DNA of 33,225 bases, taken from contig QMVO01000001.1 in the NCBI GenBank assembly GCA_003661125.1, positions 1-33,225 on the forward strand. Reading direction: 5' to 3'. The notes beneath the pieces are model-generated. The model made no database searches. It was not told the DNA's origin and saw only the letters and a list, made by a program, of their open reading frames with translations. The translations under genes were made by a program, and so were the position numbers. Origin of the DNA: Methanosarcinales archaeon (lineage in GTDB: Archaea > Halobacteriota > Syntropharchaeia > Alkanophagales > Methanospirareceae). Of this stretch, positions 1-5,731 are shown piece after piece. Position 1 is the stretch's first letter; each line of letters starts with the position of its first letter.

Positions 1-638
1 GGCTTTGACTGCTTCATACCGCCCACAAAAGTATCCCAGTTCTTTATGCTTACATCTACCGCATCCTTCGTCACGCTCAAGCTCTTGCCTCTGTTGCGGT
101 CTTCAATTGTCGCTTCTGCGCCATACACTCTATCACCAAACACAGACCTTAGCATAGCTTCACCTTTATACAGCCGTCCCCATACTCGTATCCGGTAGTT
201 CTGCGTAATTCCGTTATCGCCCGCGCGTGTCCGTATCGAGATCGACTTCTTCGCTTTCAGTGTCGTGTTCAAGAACGGGTCTTCAACTCCAGGCGTACCG
301 AAACTGAAGACTATCCTGTTCGATTGCAGTGGTGATGGTCCACTCATCTGGTGTAGCCGCGGTGGTGCCATGTTCGATGTGTATCGCCCTGAAAGCGATA
401 CATACTCTTCTATCCGATGCCCGTCTATTACTGGTACCACATGCAGCAAGTCCTCGCCTGGCCAGCCTGCGTTCGGACTGAATATCTCAATGTATTCTAT
501 CTCTGCAACCTCGTCGCTCTCAAGCTTCTTCGCTGTGAAGTCGTAGGTGTCGCCAGCAGCCTGTGCTCCTGTATGTAGGAAGTCAGCCAGCAATGTCGGC
601 TGTAAAAGGTTACCTACCGCTCCAATTTCTTCTGCCAT
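1..638 (-). CDS. Possible virion structural protein, C-terminus beyond the window
   Basis: The frame starts at ATG 638 and stays open to base 3, giving at least 212 residues; the 3' end lies outside the window. A strong Shine-Dalgarno (GAGGTGAT) ends about 6 nt before the ATG, and a TATA-like TTTATATAG lies about 35 nt upstream. The product begins MAEEIGAVGNLLQP and then alternates short beta-type stretches with loops (for example YRIRVWGRLYKGEA), without signal peptide or membrane segment. I do not recognise the family. Composition, an own promoter and neighbouring unknown genes would fit a virion protein, but that is inference only. Confidence 0.6.
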   Translation of the reverse strand, partial: MAEEIGAVGNLLQPTLLADFLHTGAQAAGDTYDFTAKKLESDEVAEIEYIEIFSPNAGWPGEDLLHVVPVIDGHRIEEYVSLSGRYTSNMAPPRLHQMSGPSPLQSNRIVFSFGTPGVEDPFLNTTLKAKKSISIRTRAGDNGITQNYRIRVWGRLYKGEAMLRSVFGDRVYGAEATIEDRNRGKSLSVTKDAVDVSIKNWDTFVGGMKQSK

Positions 639-691
639 TTTTACATCACCTCTCTTATCTCTATGAACTATCTATATAAATACCCTATCAC

Positions 692-717
692 CTATATACG
701 GTATATAGAGTATATAG
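692..717. promoter_or_regulatory. Palindromic operator candidate with a third half-site
   Basis: CTATATACGGTATATAG (692-708) is a perfect inverted repeat of two 8-mers around one central base. A third copy of the half-site, GTATATAG, follows after one base (710-717). It lies between divergent genes starting at 638 and 782, next to TATA-like sequences on both sides (about 671-682 for the leftward gene, CTTTAAATA near 741-750 for the rightward one). The natural candidate ligand is the ribbon-helix-helix-like protein encoded at 782. AT-richness means chance or promoter composition remains possible. Confidence 0.45.
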
Positions 718-781
718 AAAACAATGGTGTGGTGCATATACTTTAAATAGAATACTGCGCTTAATATCTTAATGAGGAGAG

Positions 782-958
782 ATGAGACGCGCGAGGGGCG
801 AGGGCGATACGATACATATCACACTTGATAGAAATAGCTATTACAAGCTCGTTGAATTGAAAGGACGATTAAAAGCCGCTACTTGGGCTGAGCTCGCAGA
901 TAAACTCGTTAATATGGTTGAGAACTGCGAGCGTAAACGCTATAAGCCTGTTTACTGA
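782..958 (+). CDS. Small ribbon-helix-helix-like protein (58 aa)
   Basis: The ATG at 782 follows AGGAGAG and opens a 58-codon frame ending TGA 956-958. An alternative ATG at 772 runs into a stop after 18 codons. The layout is a basic N-terminus, one beta-strand-like stretch (DTIHITLDRN), a helix (YYKLVELKGRLKA) and a second helix (TWAELADKLVNMVENC), which fits the Arc/CopG/MetJ fold. Such proteins bind operators as dimers through the strand. It is divergent from the gene at 638 with a palindrome between them, so autoregulation is plausible. Its stop lies 2 nt from the convergent gene at 961. Function is inferred from predicted structure only. Confidence 0.55.
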   Translation: MRRARGEGDTIHITLDRNSYYKLVELKGRLKAATWAELADKLVNMVENCERKRYKPVY

Positions 959-960
959 CT

Positions 961-1497
961 TCAGTACACCGGCGGGTATTTTTTCACACTCGTGCTTGAC
1001 TTACTACCGCTGCTGTTACCGCTCTCGTTCACTTCCAGCTCCTTCGCCTTCTCTATCACTGACTTCTTCGCCGCGCCTAAAGTCTTCACGCCTACAGTGC
1101 CATTACCCTTCTTCTCGGTCGGTATGGAGATATTGCTCATGGGCTCGCCGAGCAGGTCGAGCATACACGCTCGTGAAGCTAACAGTAGCGCTTCACCAAA
1201 TTTACCGTTTTGCTGTGTGCTTAACCTATCGAGTGCAAGCGCAGCTATCAGATTTGCGCGCTGTGTTGGTGTCATCTTTGCGATTCGCTGTGCGAAGTTG
1301 TTTAGAATCCGCTGTCCTAACGGGCGATAAACTATTACATCGAGTACCTCAGGATTGACGCCTTCGTTTGTATCGCTATCGCCGTTACTGCCCTTCTTGG
1401 ATAGCTGCATGAGCAGTACTGGCAGTATGCTATCAGAGTTCATGCCTGTGCCGTTCCCGCCGAGCATGCTCAAGTACAGCAAGGATTGTGCATCCAT
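961..1497 (-). CDS. Unknown helical protein with Ser-rich tail (178 aa)
   Basis: I do not recognise this protein. Residues 1-35 are rich in Met, Leu and Gly; residues about 50-115 are predicted helical (QRILNNFAQRIAKMTPTQRA then ALALDRL); the last 25 residues are a Ser/Lys-rich low-complexity tail. There is no signal peptide. No Shine-Dalgarno precedes ATG 1497, but a TATA-like TTTTTATATACT sits about 25 nt upstream, so the mRNA is probably leaderless. The Ser/Gly-rich tail and the neighbourhood would suit a minor virion component, without direct support. Confidence 0.6.
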   Translation of the reverse strand: MDAQSLLYLSMLGGNGTGMNSDSILPVLLMQLSKKGSNGDSDTNEGVNPEVLDVIVYRPLGQRILNNFAQRIAKMTPTQRANLIAALALDRLSTQQNGKFGEALLLASRACMLDLLGEPMSNISIPTEKKGNGTVGVKTLGAAKKSVIEKAKELEVNESGNSSGSKSSTSVKKYPPVY

Positions 1498-1545
1498 GTT
1501 TTGTTATTAGATGTGAGTATATAAAAAGCTTTCGTATGAGGGGCA

Positions 1546-1653
1546 TGGTGGGGCGGTGCGTGACAATGGATTGAAAATCCATCATATCCCACCACACCCT
1601 AAGTTTTATATTAATTACTATTCTTTATATTATTATAGGTGCGTGGCAATGGA
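1546..1653 (+). promoter_or_regulatory. Hairpin leader with duplicated start-site sequence, upstream of homing endonuclease 1
   Basis: TGGTGGG (1546-1552) pairs with CCCACCA (1588-1594). Inside it, ATGGATT (1566-1572) pairs with AATCCAT (1576-1582). The stem-loop holds GGTGCGTGACAATGGA (1555-1570), which recurs with one change as GGTGCGTGGCAATGGA at 1638-1653, spanning the probable start codon 1649. An AT-rich TATA-like stretch lies between the copies. The second endonuclease gene has the same arrangement at 7087-7188. The role is unknown: decoy initiation site, promoter-proximal structure or end of a mobile cassette. Confidence 0.55.
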
Positions 1654-2641
1654 AGACGAAGCGATATATAGAGCGAATAGCGAAATCTACGCGCTAACAA
1701 AAGATGCTAGCAAACTGTCCGAAGATAGTCAAGGCAGGATTATCTTCAAGGGAAAAATCGAGAGGAAGGGCTATCACTTCGTTTGTAGAGCGTGTGGAAG
1801 AATACGATACATCCGTCCCTCAGATATAGAGAGGGGGCGAGGGAAGTATTGCTCAAGTGCTTGTTATTTTGGAACACATCCGCGGCGGTGGCTGTTTTGT
1901 CCTGTCTGTAGCACTCTATTTTCCATAAAGCCAAGCAAAGCAGAGAAATGGGAAAACCATTTTTGCTCGTTAGAGTGTTACCACAAAGCGATGTCTGACC
2001 TGAGACTTTCTGTCAATTTGAATCCATCACCGGAGCTCGCGTATATCTTAGGGGTCATTGTAGGAGACGGATGCGTGGGAGAATATACAATCAAAAGCGG
2101 TGGCAAAACAAAGAGGCGGTATCCTGTGAAGCTAGCGGTTGCAGATTACGAATTCGCTAAAAGTTTCGCAAGAGCGCTAAAGAAAATAGGCTTGCATCCT
2201 CATACATGGAAAGAGAAAAATGTCAGGAAGGGGAGAGAGAACGAACAAAAATTATGGCATACTGAAGCGAATAGTAAGACATTCGTTCGCTTTTTCCTTT
2301 CCTTAAAGAGTGATTGGGATGAATTTGAAAAGTTTGTCAGAAGTTGTCCAAAAGGAAAGGAGATGTTTCTACGCGGGTTTTATGAGAGTGAAGGGCACCA
2401 CGGAGTATATACCTATCACAGAGGAAACGGAATTCAACATGTTAGGAAGTTGCATATCACAAATACAAATCCTGACCTAATTAAAATCACTATCGCATTC
2501 TTGCGTGAATTTGGATTTCATCCATACACCTCCATGAAAAAACGAAAACAATTTGGGTGGAAAGATTGTACAACCATTTATCTCCCACCAAGAGAACATA
2601 GAAGATTTCTCGCTTTAATATCGCCCGTCGTTAAAAAATAA
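1649..2641 (+). CDS. LAGLIDADG homing endonuclease with two N-terminal zinc fingers
   Basis: Numbering is from ATG 1649, preferred over the in-frame ATG at 1556 because GGTG lies 8 nt upstream, a TATA-like stretch precedes it, and the N-terminal extension looks non-coding. The protein is 330 residues. Two Cys4 clusters come first (C-x2-C near 44-47 with C-x3-C near 66-71; C-x2-C near 83-87 with C-x3-C near 106-111). Two LAGLIDADG helices follow: YILGVIVGDG near 130 and LRGFYESEG near 240, each ending in an acidic residue (D or E), as the active site needs. It should therefore act as a monomeric double-motif endonuclease making a site-specific break. The gene is free-standing, not in an intron or intein, and opposes the genes on either side, which suggests insertion. 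Confidence 0.85.
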   Translation: MEDEAIYRANSEIYALTKDASKLSEDSQGRIIFKGKIERKGYHFVCRACGRIRYIRPSDIERGRGKYCSSACYFGTHPRRWLFCPVCSTLFSIKPSKAEKWENHFCSLECYHKAMSDLRLSVNLNPSPELAYILGVIVGDGCVGEYTIKSGGKTKRRYPVKLAVADYEFAKSFARALKKIGLHPHTWKEKNVRKGRENEQKLWHTEANSKTFVRFFLSLKSDWDEFEKFVRSCPKGKEMFLRGFYESEGHHGVYTYHRGNGIQHVRKLHITNTNPDLIKITIAFLREFGFHPYTSMKKRKQFGWKDCTTIYLPPREHRRFLALISPVVKK

Positions 2642-2677
2642 AAGAAAAGAAGAAAGAAATTAAAGTTTTAAACCCGC

Positions 2678-3046
2678 TCAAGCCGCACGCCTGCTATACG
2701 CCGAGCCTTTAGTCGCCAATGTTCTCATAGCGCACTCTCGTGCCGCATTTAGCCTTCTCTCCCGCTCAGCGTCGTCACATGCTACGTATTTCTTACCAGG
2801 TGCGCCCGGCACGGGCATACCTATCGCAGCTTCGGACATTCCTCGCGGGAGGCACTTGTCAGGCAGTGAGCAGTTCGCCCTCATGTTCGTCGCTGTCCAC
2901 TTCGTCCTCGCTATGAGACCGGGGCTGGACACTATGTTCTTTGCTCGCCTTGTGTACTTCCCCATAGCAACGCCACCGCCAGGCTGCAGCATGCGGCTAT
3001 TCACGACCGTCTTCTGTGTGAAGTCCGCCAGTGTCAAATATGCCAT
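2678..3046 (-). CDS. Unknown basic protein (122 aa)
   Basis: I do not recognise this protein. It starts at ATG 3046 after GGGGGTGAT (about 8 nt upstream), a strong Shine-Dalgarno. It is rich in Arg, Ala and Gly, has six cysteines or fewer spread without a clear zinc motif, and ends in an Arg/Ala-rich helix (ERERRLNAARECAMRTLA). There is no signal peptide. Together with the leftward genes at 961 and 1 it may form a structural cluster interrupted by the rightward endonuclease gene at 1649. A nucleic-acid-binding or virion role is possible but unsupported. Confidence 0.6.
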   Translation of the reverse strand: MAYLTLADFTQKTVVNSRMLQPGGGVAMGKYTRRAKNIVSSPGLIARTKWTATNMRANCSLPDKCLPRGMSEAAIGMPVPGAPGKKYVACDDAERERRLNAARECAMRTLATKGSAYSRRAA

Positions 3047-3222
3047 TTTTCGTCAATCACCCCCTATTGCTTTCTATATTTCACTTATAAACTTCTATCA
3101 TATAAAAATAAGCATCCAGAAAGCTCTAATTGATAATTGGAATGATAATAAGATAGATAAAGGCGACGCCAAAGGTTTATATAATACATTGCTACAACCT
3201 TTATATAAGGGGTAAGATAAAA
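3047..3222. promoter_or_regulatory. Divergent promoter region
   Basis: This AT-rich gap separates the leftward gene at 3046 from the rightward gene at 3223. Two TATA-like boxes face right: GGTTTATATAATA near 3174-3186 and CCTTTATATAAGG near 3199-3211. The second is nearly palindromic and close to ATG 3223, so it could be a core promoter or an operator overlapping it. No coding frame was recognised here. Confidence 0.4.
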
Positions 3223-3417
3223 ATGGAAGATAGAAGCGAAAGGGCGACCCTGAGCACGAATGTGAAGAAACAAAAGGTGGAACTGGACATCCATGCCGTG
3301 ACTATCCTGAACGAGGTGCGAGACAGTATAAAAAGCGAAGGCAAGAGCGGGATAACATATTCCGATGCGATAAGATGGCTTGCTGTAAAAGCAGGCATAC
3401 GCGAAGGCACAATGTGA
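3223..3417 (+). CDS. Small ribbon-helix-helix-like regulator (64 aa)
   Basis: After a charged N-terminus, residues about 16-24 form a strand (KQKVELDIHA) followed by a helix (VTILNEVRDSIKSEG) and a second helix introduced by the typical turn ITYSDAIRWLAVKAG. This strand-helix-helix order matches CopG/Arc-type repressors. The Shine-Dalgarno is weak (AGGGG about 11 nt upstream). The gene sits just before the rightward surface-protein genes at 3485-5729 and could control them. Family assignment is by fold pattern, so an antitoxin or plasmid copy-control role cannot be excluded; no toxin-like partner is adjacent. Confidence 0.6.
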   Translation: MEDRSERATLSTNVKKQKVELDIHAVTILNEVRDSIKSEGKSGITYSDAIRWLAVKAGIREGTM

Positions 3418-3448
3418 GCACGAAAATACGAACCACCAAACGATAGGT

Positions 3449-3460
3449 TTTTTATATTAT
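3449..3460 (+). promoter_or_regulatory. TATA-like box before the PEGA gene at 3485
   Basis: TTTTTATATTAT lies 25-36 nt before ATG 3485, the usual archaeal distance to the transcription start. No Shine-Dalgarno is visible before that ATG, so a leaderless mRNA is likely. Confidence 0.45.
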
Positions 3461-3484
3461 TATCACATAAACTAACATAAACAG

Positions 3485-3862
3485 ATGGCGACTGATATCG
3501 AACTGAGTACAGGTCAGCACACAGTGAAGTGGTCAAAGACCGGTTATGATGATTTAATAGCGACGATAAATGTAACAGATACAGGCGTCTCCTGTGTTAG
3601 TGTTCAAAATGGTGCGTGTTATAGTAGCACACCGCCAGGCGTGCTTATCCCATCGTCGTTTACAGTAGTAGGATATTTAAAAGCAAGTGGAGCAGTTACC
3701 GACTTTGATAGCTGGGTAGCGAGCAAAGGCGGTAAGGATAGTATTGAATACGCAGATGTTCTAGAAATAGGAGACGCTTATTTAGGATTTGTGGATATAG
3801 GATTTACACCTAACTATACTAATGTCTTAACTGCGGGAGATTACTATCTTGGACTGGGTTAG
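3485..3862 (+). CDS. PEGA half-domain protein with dockerin-like C-terminus (125 aa)
   Basis: Residues 1-35 read like the second half of a PEGA domain: strand, then TGQHTVKWSKTGYDD, then a strand. The first half (strand plus the I-D-G hairpin) is missing. Residues 8-65 match the C-terminal part of the giant protein at 7226-14269, sharing the pattern G-x-H-x-x-K, G-Y, S/T-D-T/S-G, G-A-C/V-C-Y and S-T-P. Residues 70-125 contain two spaced repeats, DVLEIGDAYLG and NVLTAGDYYLG, which resemble degenerate dockerin helices. There is no signal peptide. It is probably a virion or cell-surface component. Starting inside a domain is unusual. Confidence 0.7.
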   Translation: MATDIELSTGQHTVKWSKTGYDDLIATINVTDTGVSCVSVQNGACYSSTPPGVLIPSSFTVVGYLKASGAVTDFDSWVASKGGKDSIEYADVLEIGDAYLGFVDIGFTPNYTNVLTAGDYYLGLG

Positions 3863-3871
3863 AATGGCAAA

Positions 3872-3885
3872 ACTTTATATATACA
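3872..3885 (+). promoter_or_regulatory. TATA-like box before gene 3920
   Basis: ACTTTATATATACA lies about 35-48 nt before ATG 3920, which also has a purine-rich Shine-Dalgarno (AGGAGTGGAG). This suggests a promoter separate from that of gene 3485. Confidence 0.4.
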
Positions 3886-3919
3886 AAACGAATAATCAAG
3901 TATTTAGGAGTGGAGTGAG

Positions 3920-4999
3920 ATGACACTCACTGATGCTGGTCGTGAATACATAGCGAAGAACATAGGCGTAGGAGACTGTTGGGTTTATAGCGGCTTATCA
4001 TGGGTTGCAGAGAGCGTAACTGGCGATAGAGTTAATAGGACAGGTGGTACCGGAAAGGCAGTAAAAGATATTATTGACCCTACAACTGATCATATAGAAA
4101 TTAACGGGCTGAACATATCGAAAGCTACTTTAAGAGCTAACAATGGCGGAAATGATGTTACGATATCAGATGTAACTAACGAGATTTTAAAGAATGATGG
4201 TTATCCAGCAGGAGAAACCCAGTATTGTGTAGGTGCACCCGGACCGGGTCCAACGGGAGAGGGTGAGCTGTGTGTATTAACATCAGTAGACCTCGCTGAT
4301 GTATATATTGATGATGAGACAACTCCGAATCCTGACCTGTCGCCTTCGCGTAGTGAGCCACCGTATAAGTGTACAAAAGTAACAGCAACACCCGAAGGCA
4401 TACAGCACAAAGTTACAGTAAAGAAAACAGGCTATACGGCAGAACCAGTATATGTTATTTGCGTTGAAAACCAGAAAGCATATGTAACTATTTACTTGGA
4501 GCCTGAAGCTGGTACAGATGTAGGTACGCTAGAGTTGCGCGCATATAAAGAGGGTACAACAGAGGAGATACATGCAAACTTTGATATAGAAGGCTTAAGT
4601 GGAGAGGAGAAATTTCTCACTCCGCATACAATGAATGTCCCTGCAAAGACTTACGACTGGATACGGTTCTATTGCACCGGCTTTGAACCATACGAAGCTA
4701 CAAATGTGACCGTTGAAGAGGGTGAGACAACTACTGTAACTGCATACATGAAACCAAAAAGATTGTGGAAACAAGTGTATGTAGGACCACCAATCGCGCT
4801 TTTAGTAATTGATGACTTCGATATACCCAGTAGATTATATTGGGATAATCCATACGATTTTAGCGTAACTATAAGATGTTTTGAAGCAGGTTGGTATTAT
4901 GCTAATATAGAGCTAAGAGAGCCTGGGAACTTCATGGCAACTTACGACCCTGCAGACTTAGGACCAACGCGCTGGACGATACCTCTGCCTGAGAAATAA
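3920..4999 (+). CDS. Fibre-like protein with PEGA and beta-sandwich domains (359 aa)
   Basis: The ATG follows AGGAGTGGAGTGAG. The N-terminus (MTLTDAGREYIAKNIGVG) resembles starts of phage tail-fibre and tail-collar proteins, which often begin L-T-x-A-G-x-x-x-I-A. A Gly-Pro linker (GAPGPGPTGEG, near 105-115) leads to a PEGA-like unit (about 116-190), a second beta domain with T-A-Y-M-K-P at its end (about 195-280), and a C-terminal beta-sandwich (about 285-359). The frame stops at TAA 4997-4999, yet the next 40 codons in the same frame look coding. The annotated protein may thus be truncated. A receptor-binding or surface role is inference. Confidence 0.7.
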   Translation: MTLTDAGREYIAKNIGVGDCWVYSGLSWVAESVTGDRVNRTGGTGKAVKDIIDPTTDHIEINGLNISKATLRANNGGNDVTISDVTNEILKNDGYPAGETQYCVGAPGPGPTGEGELCVLTSVDLADVYIDDETTPNPDLSPSRSEPPYKCTKVTATPEGIQHKVTVKKTGYTAEPVYVICVENQKAYVTIYLEPEAGTDVGTLELRAYKEGTTEEIHANFDIEGLSGEEKFLTPHTMNVPAKTYDWIRFYCTGFEPYEATNVTVEEGETTTVTAYMKPKRLWKQVYVGPPIALLVIDDFDIPSRLYWDNPYDFSVTIRCFEAGWYYANIELREPGNFMATYDPADLGPTRWTIPLPEK

Positions 5000-5122
5000 A
5001 TTTCATATTTTGAAATTAACACAAAAGTTAAGCTTGAAACAACACGAATCGTTCCAGGACCGGATAGCTTGCCCGCAGGCACTTATGTTGCTGTTGTTGT
5101 AGGATATAGCGGTAGGAGGTAA
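5000..5122 (+). other. In-frame continuation of gene 3920 beyond its TAA stop
   Basis: Directly after TAA 4997-4999 the same frame runs 40 further codons to TAA 5120-5122. The translation has the alternating hydrophobic pattern of beta-strands (KVKLETTRIVPG, then LPAGTYVAVVVGYSG) and would complete the sandwich domain at the end of gene 3920. The extension ends over the Shine-Dalgarno (AGGAGGT) of gene 5132, the normal spacing between adjacent genes. A recent nonsense mutation, sequence error or readthrough are all possible. Because the stop is TAA, pyrrolysine (TAG) does not explain it. Confidence 0.55.
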
Positions 5123-5131
5123 CGATAGAAA

Positions 5132-5464
5132 ATGGGAAGAAAAATCGTCGAGGTCGTGATAGGAACTGTGGAAGTCGAAAGTGGACCGGGACCAGGTCCT
5201 GGACCGGGACCATCTCCTTCTGTTATAGATTCATTCATAGAAGAACATCGCAAGCTGAAAAATATACTTGACAGATACGGTGCGCAAGGCATGTGCGTAC
5301 CGCGTAGCGCACTGGAAAGAGAAAGCGGCATAAAAGGTGAACGCCTTGACAAACACATCGAAGTGTTTCAGGCACATTCTGCTATTTCCGAAGTAGACGG
5401 GGACATTTTATGTGGTCGTGAAGCTTTATCAAAACTAAAAGAGAAAATTAAACTGGAGCTATAA
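5132..5464 (+). CDS. Small protein with Gly-Pro linker and helical domain, paralogue of 5469 (110 aa)
   Basis: AGGAGGT lies about 12 nt before ATG 5132. Residues 1-16 form a beta-hairpin-like start (KIVEVVIGTVEVE), residues 17-30 are an alternating Gly-Pro linker, and residues 30-110 are helical and winged-helix-like (DSFIEEHRKLKNILDRYG, later REALSKLKEKIKLEL). The helical part matches the next gene throughout: I-D-x-F-I-x-x-H at the start, L-D near 45, S-R/G-R-x-A and L-K at the end. The two are probably a tandem duplication that later gained or lost the linker. A DNA-binding or structural adaptor role is possible; I cannot choose. Confidence 0.65.
   Translation: MGRKIVEVVIGTVEVESGPGPGPGPGPSPSVIDSFIEEHRKLKNILDRYGAQGMCVPRSALERESGIKGERLDKHIEVFQAHSAISEVDGDILCGREALSKLKEKIKLEL
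5183..5212 (+). repeat. GGACCG-type tandem repeat coding a Gly-Pro linker
   Basis: The sequence alternates GGACCG, GGACCA and GGTCCT units and encodes five to six Gly-Pro pairs. A shorter version occurs in gene 3920 (near 4238-4252). Such linkers usually join independently folding domains. Confidence 0.6.
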
Positions 5465-5468
5465 CAAA

Positions 5469-5729
5469 ATGACACCAAATGAAGAAATAGATAGGTTCAT
5501 AGGCACCCACAAAACAATTTTAGCTTTGCTTGATATTGCAGGAAGCAAAGGTGAATGCATGACAGCGGAAGCTCTTAAAGAGCAAACTGGAGTGTCAATT
5601 GAAGAAATAAAACGGCATAATACCCTCGCAGAAATTGATTTGGGAATAGTACAGCCAGCAGAGGGGCTAACATGCTCCAGACGCGCTATTGCTGTGTTAA
5701 AGCGGAAACTTGAAGCGGCGATAGAATAG
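5469..5729 (+). CDS. Small helical protein, paralogue of 5132 (86 aa)
   Basis: It begins 4 nt after the stop of gene 5132, so the two are co-transcribed; GGAG lies about 11 nt before the ATG, inside the previous gene. The protein contains the helical domain of its neighbour without the strand and Gly-Pro linker. Key shared features are E/V-I-D-x-F-I at the start, a central T-A-E-A-L-K-E-Q-T-G-V helix-turn, and a C-terminal A-x-x-x-L-K-x-K-L. It ends 2 nt before the convergent endonuclease gene at 5732. Function unknown; a winged-helix DNA-binding role is one option. Confidence 0.65.
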   Translation: MTPNEEIDRFIGTHKTILALLDIAGSKGECMTAEALKEQTGVSIEEIKRHNTLAEIDLGIVQPAEGLTCSRRAIAVLKRKLEAAIE

Positions 5730-5731
5730 AG

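Noticed and set aside
4997..4999. Pyrrolysine recoding at the internal stop
   Set aside because: The codon is TAA; pyrrolysine uses TAG.
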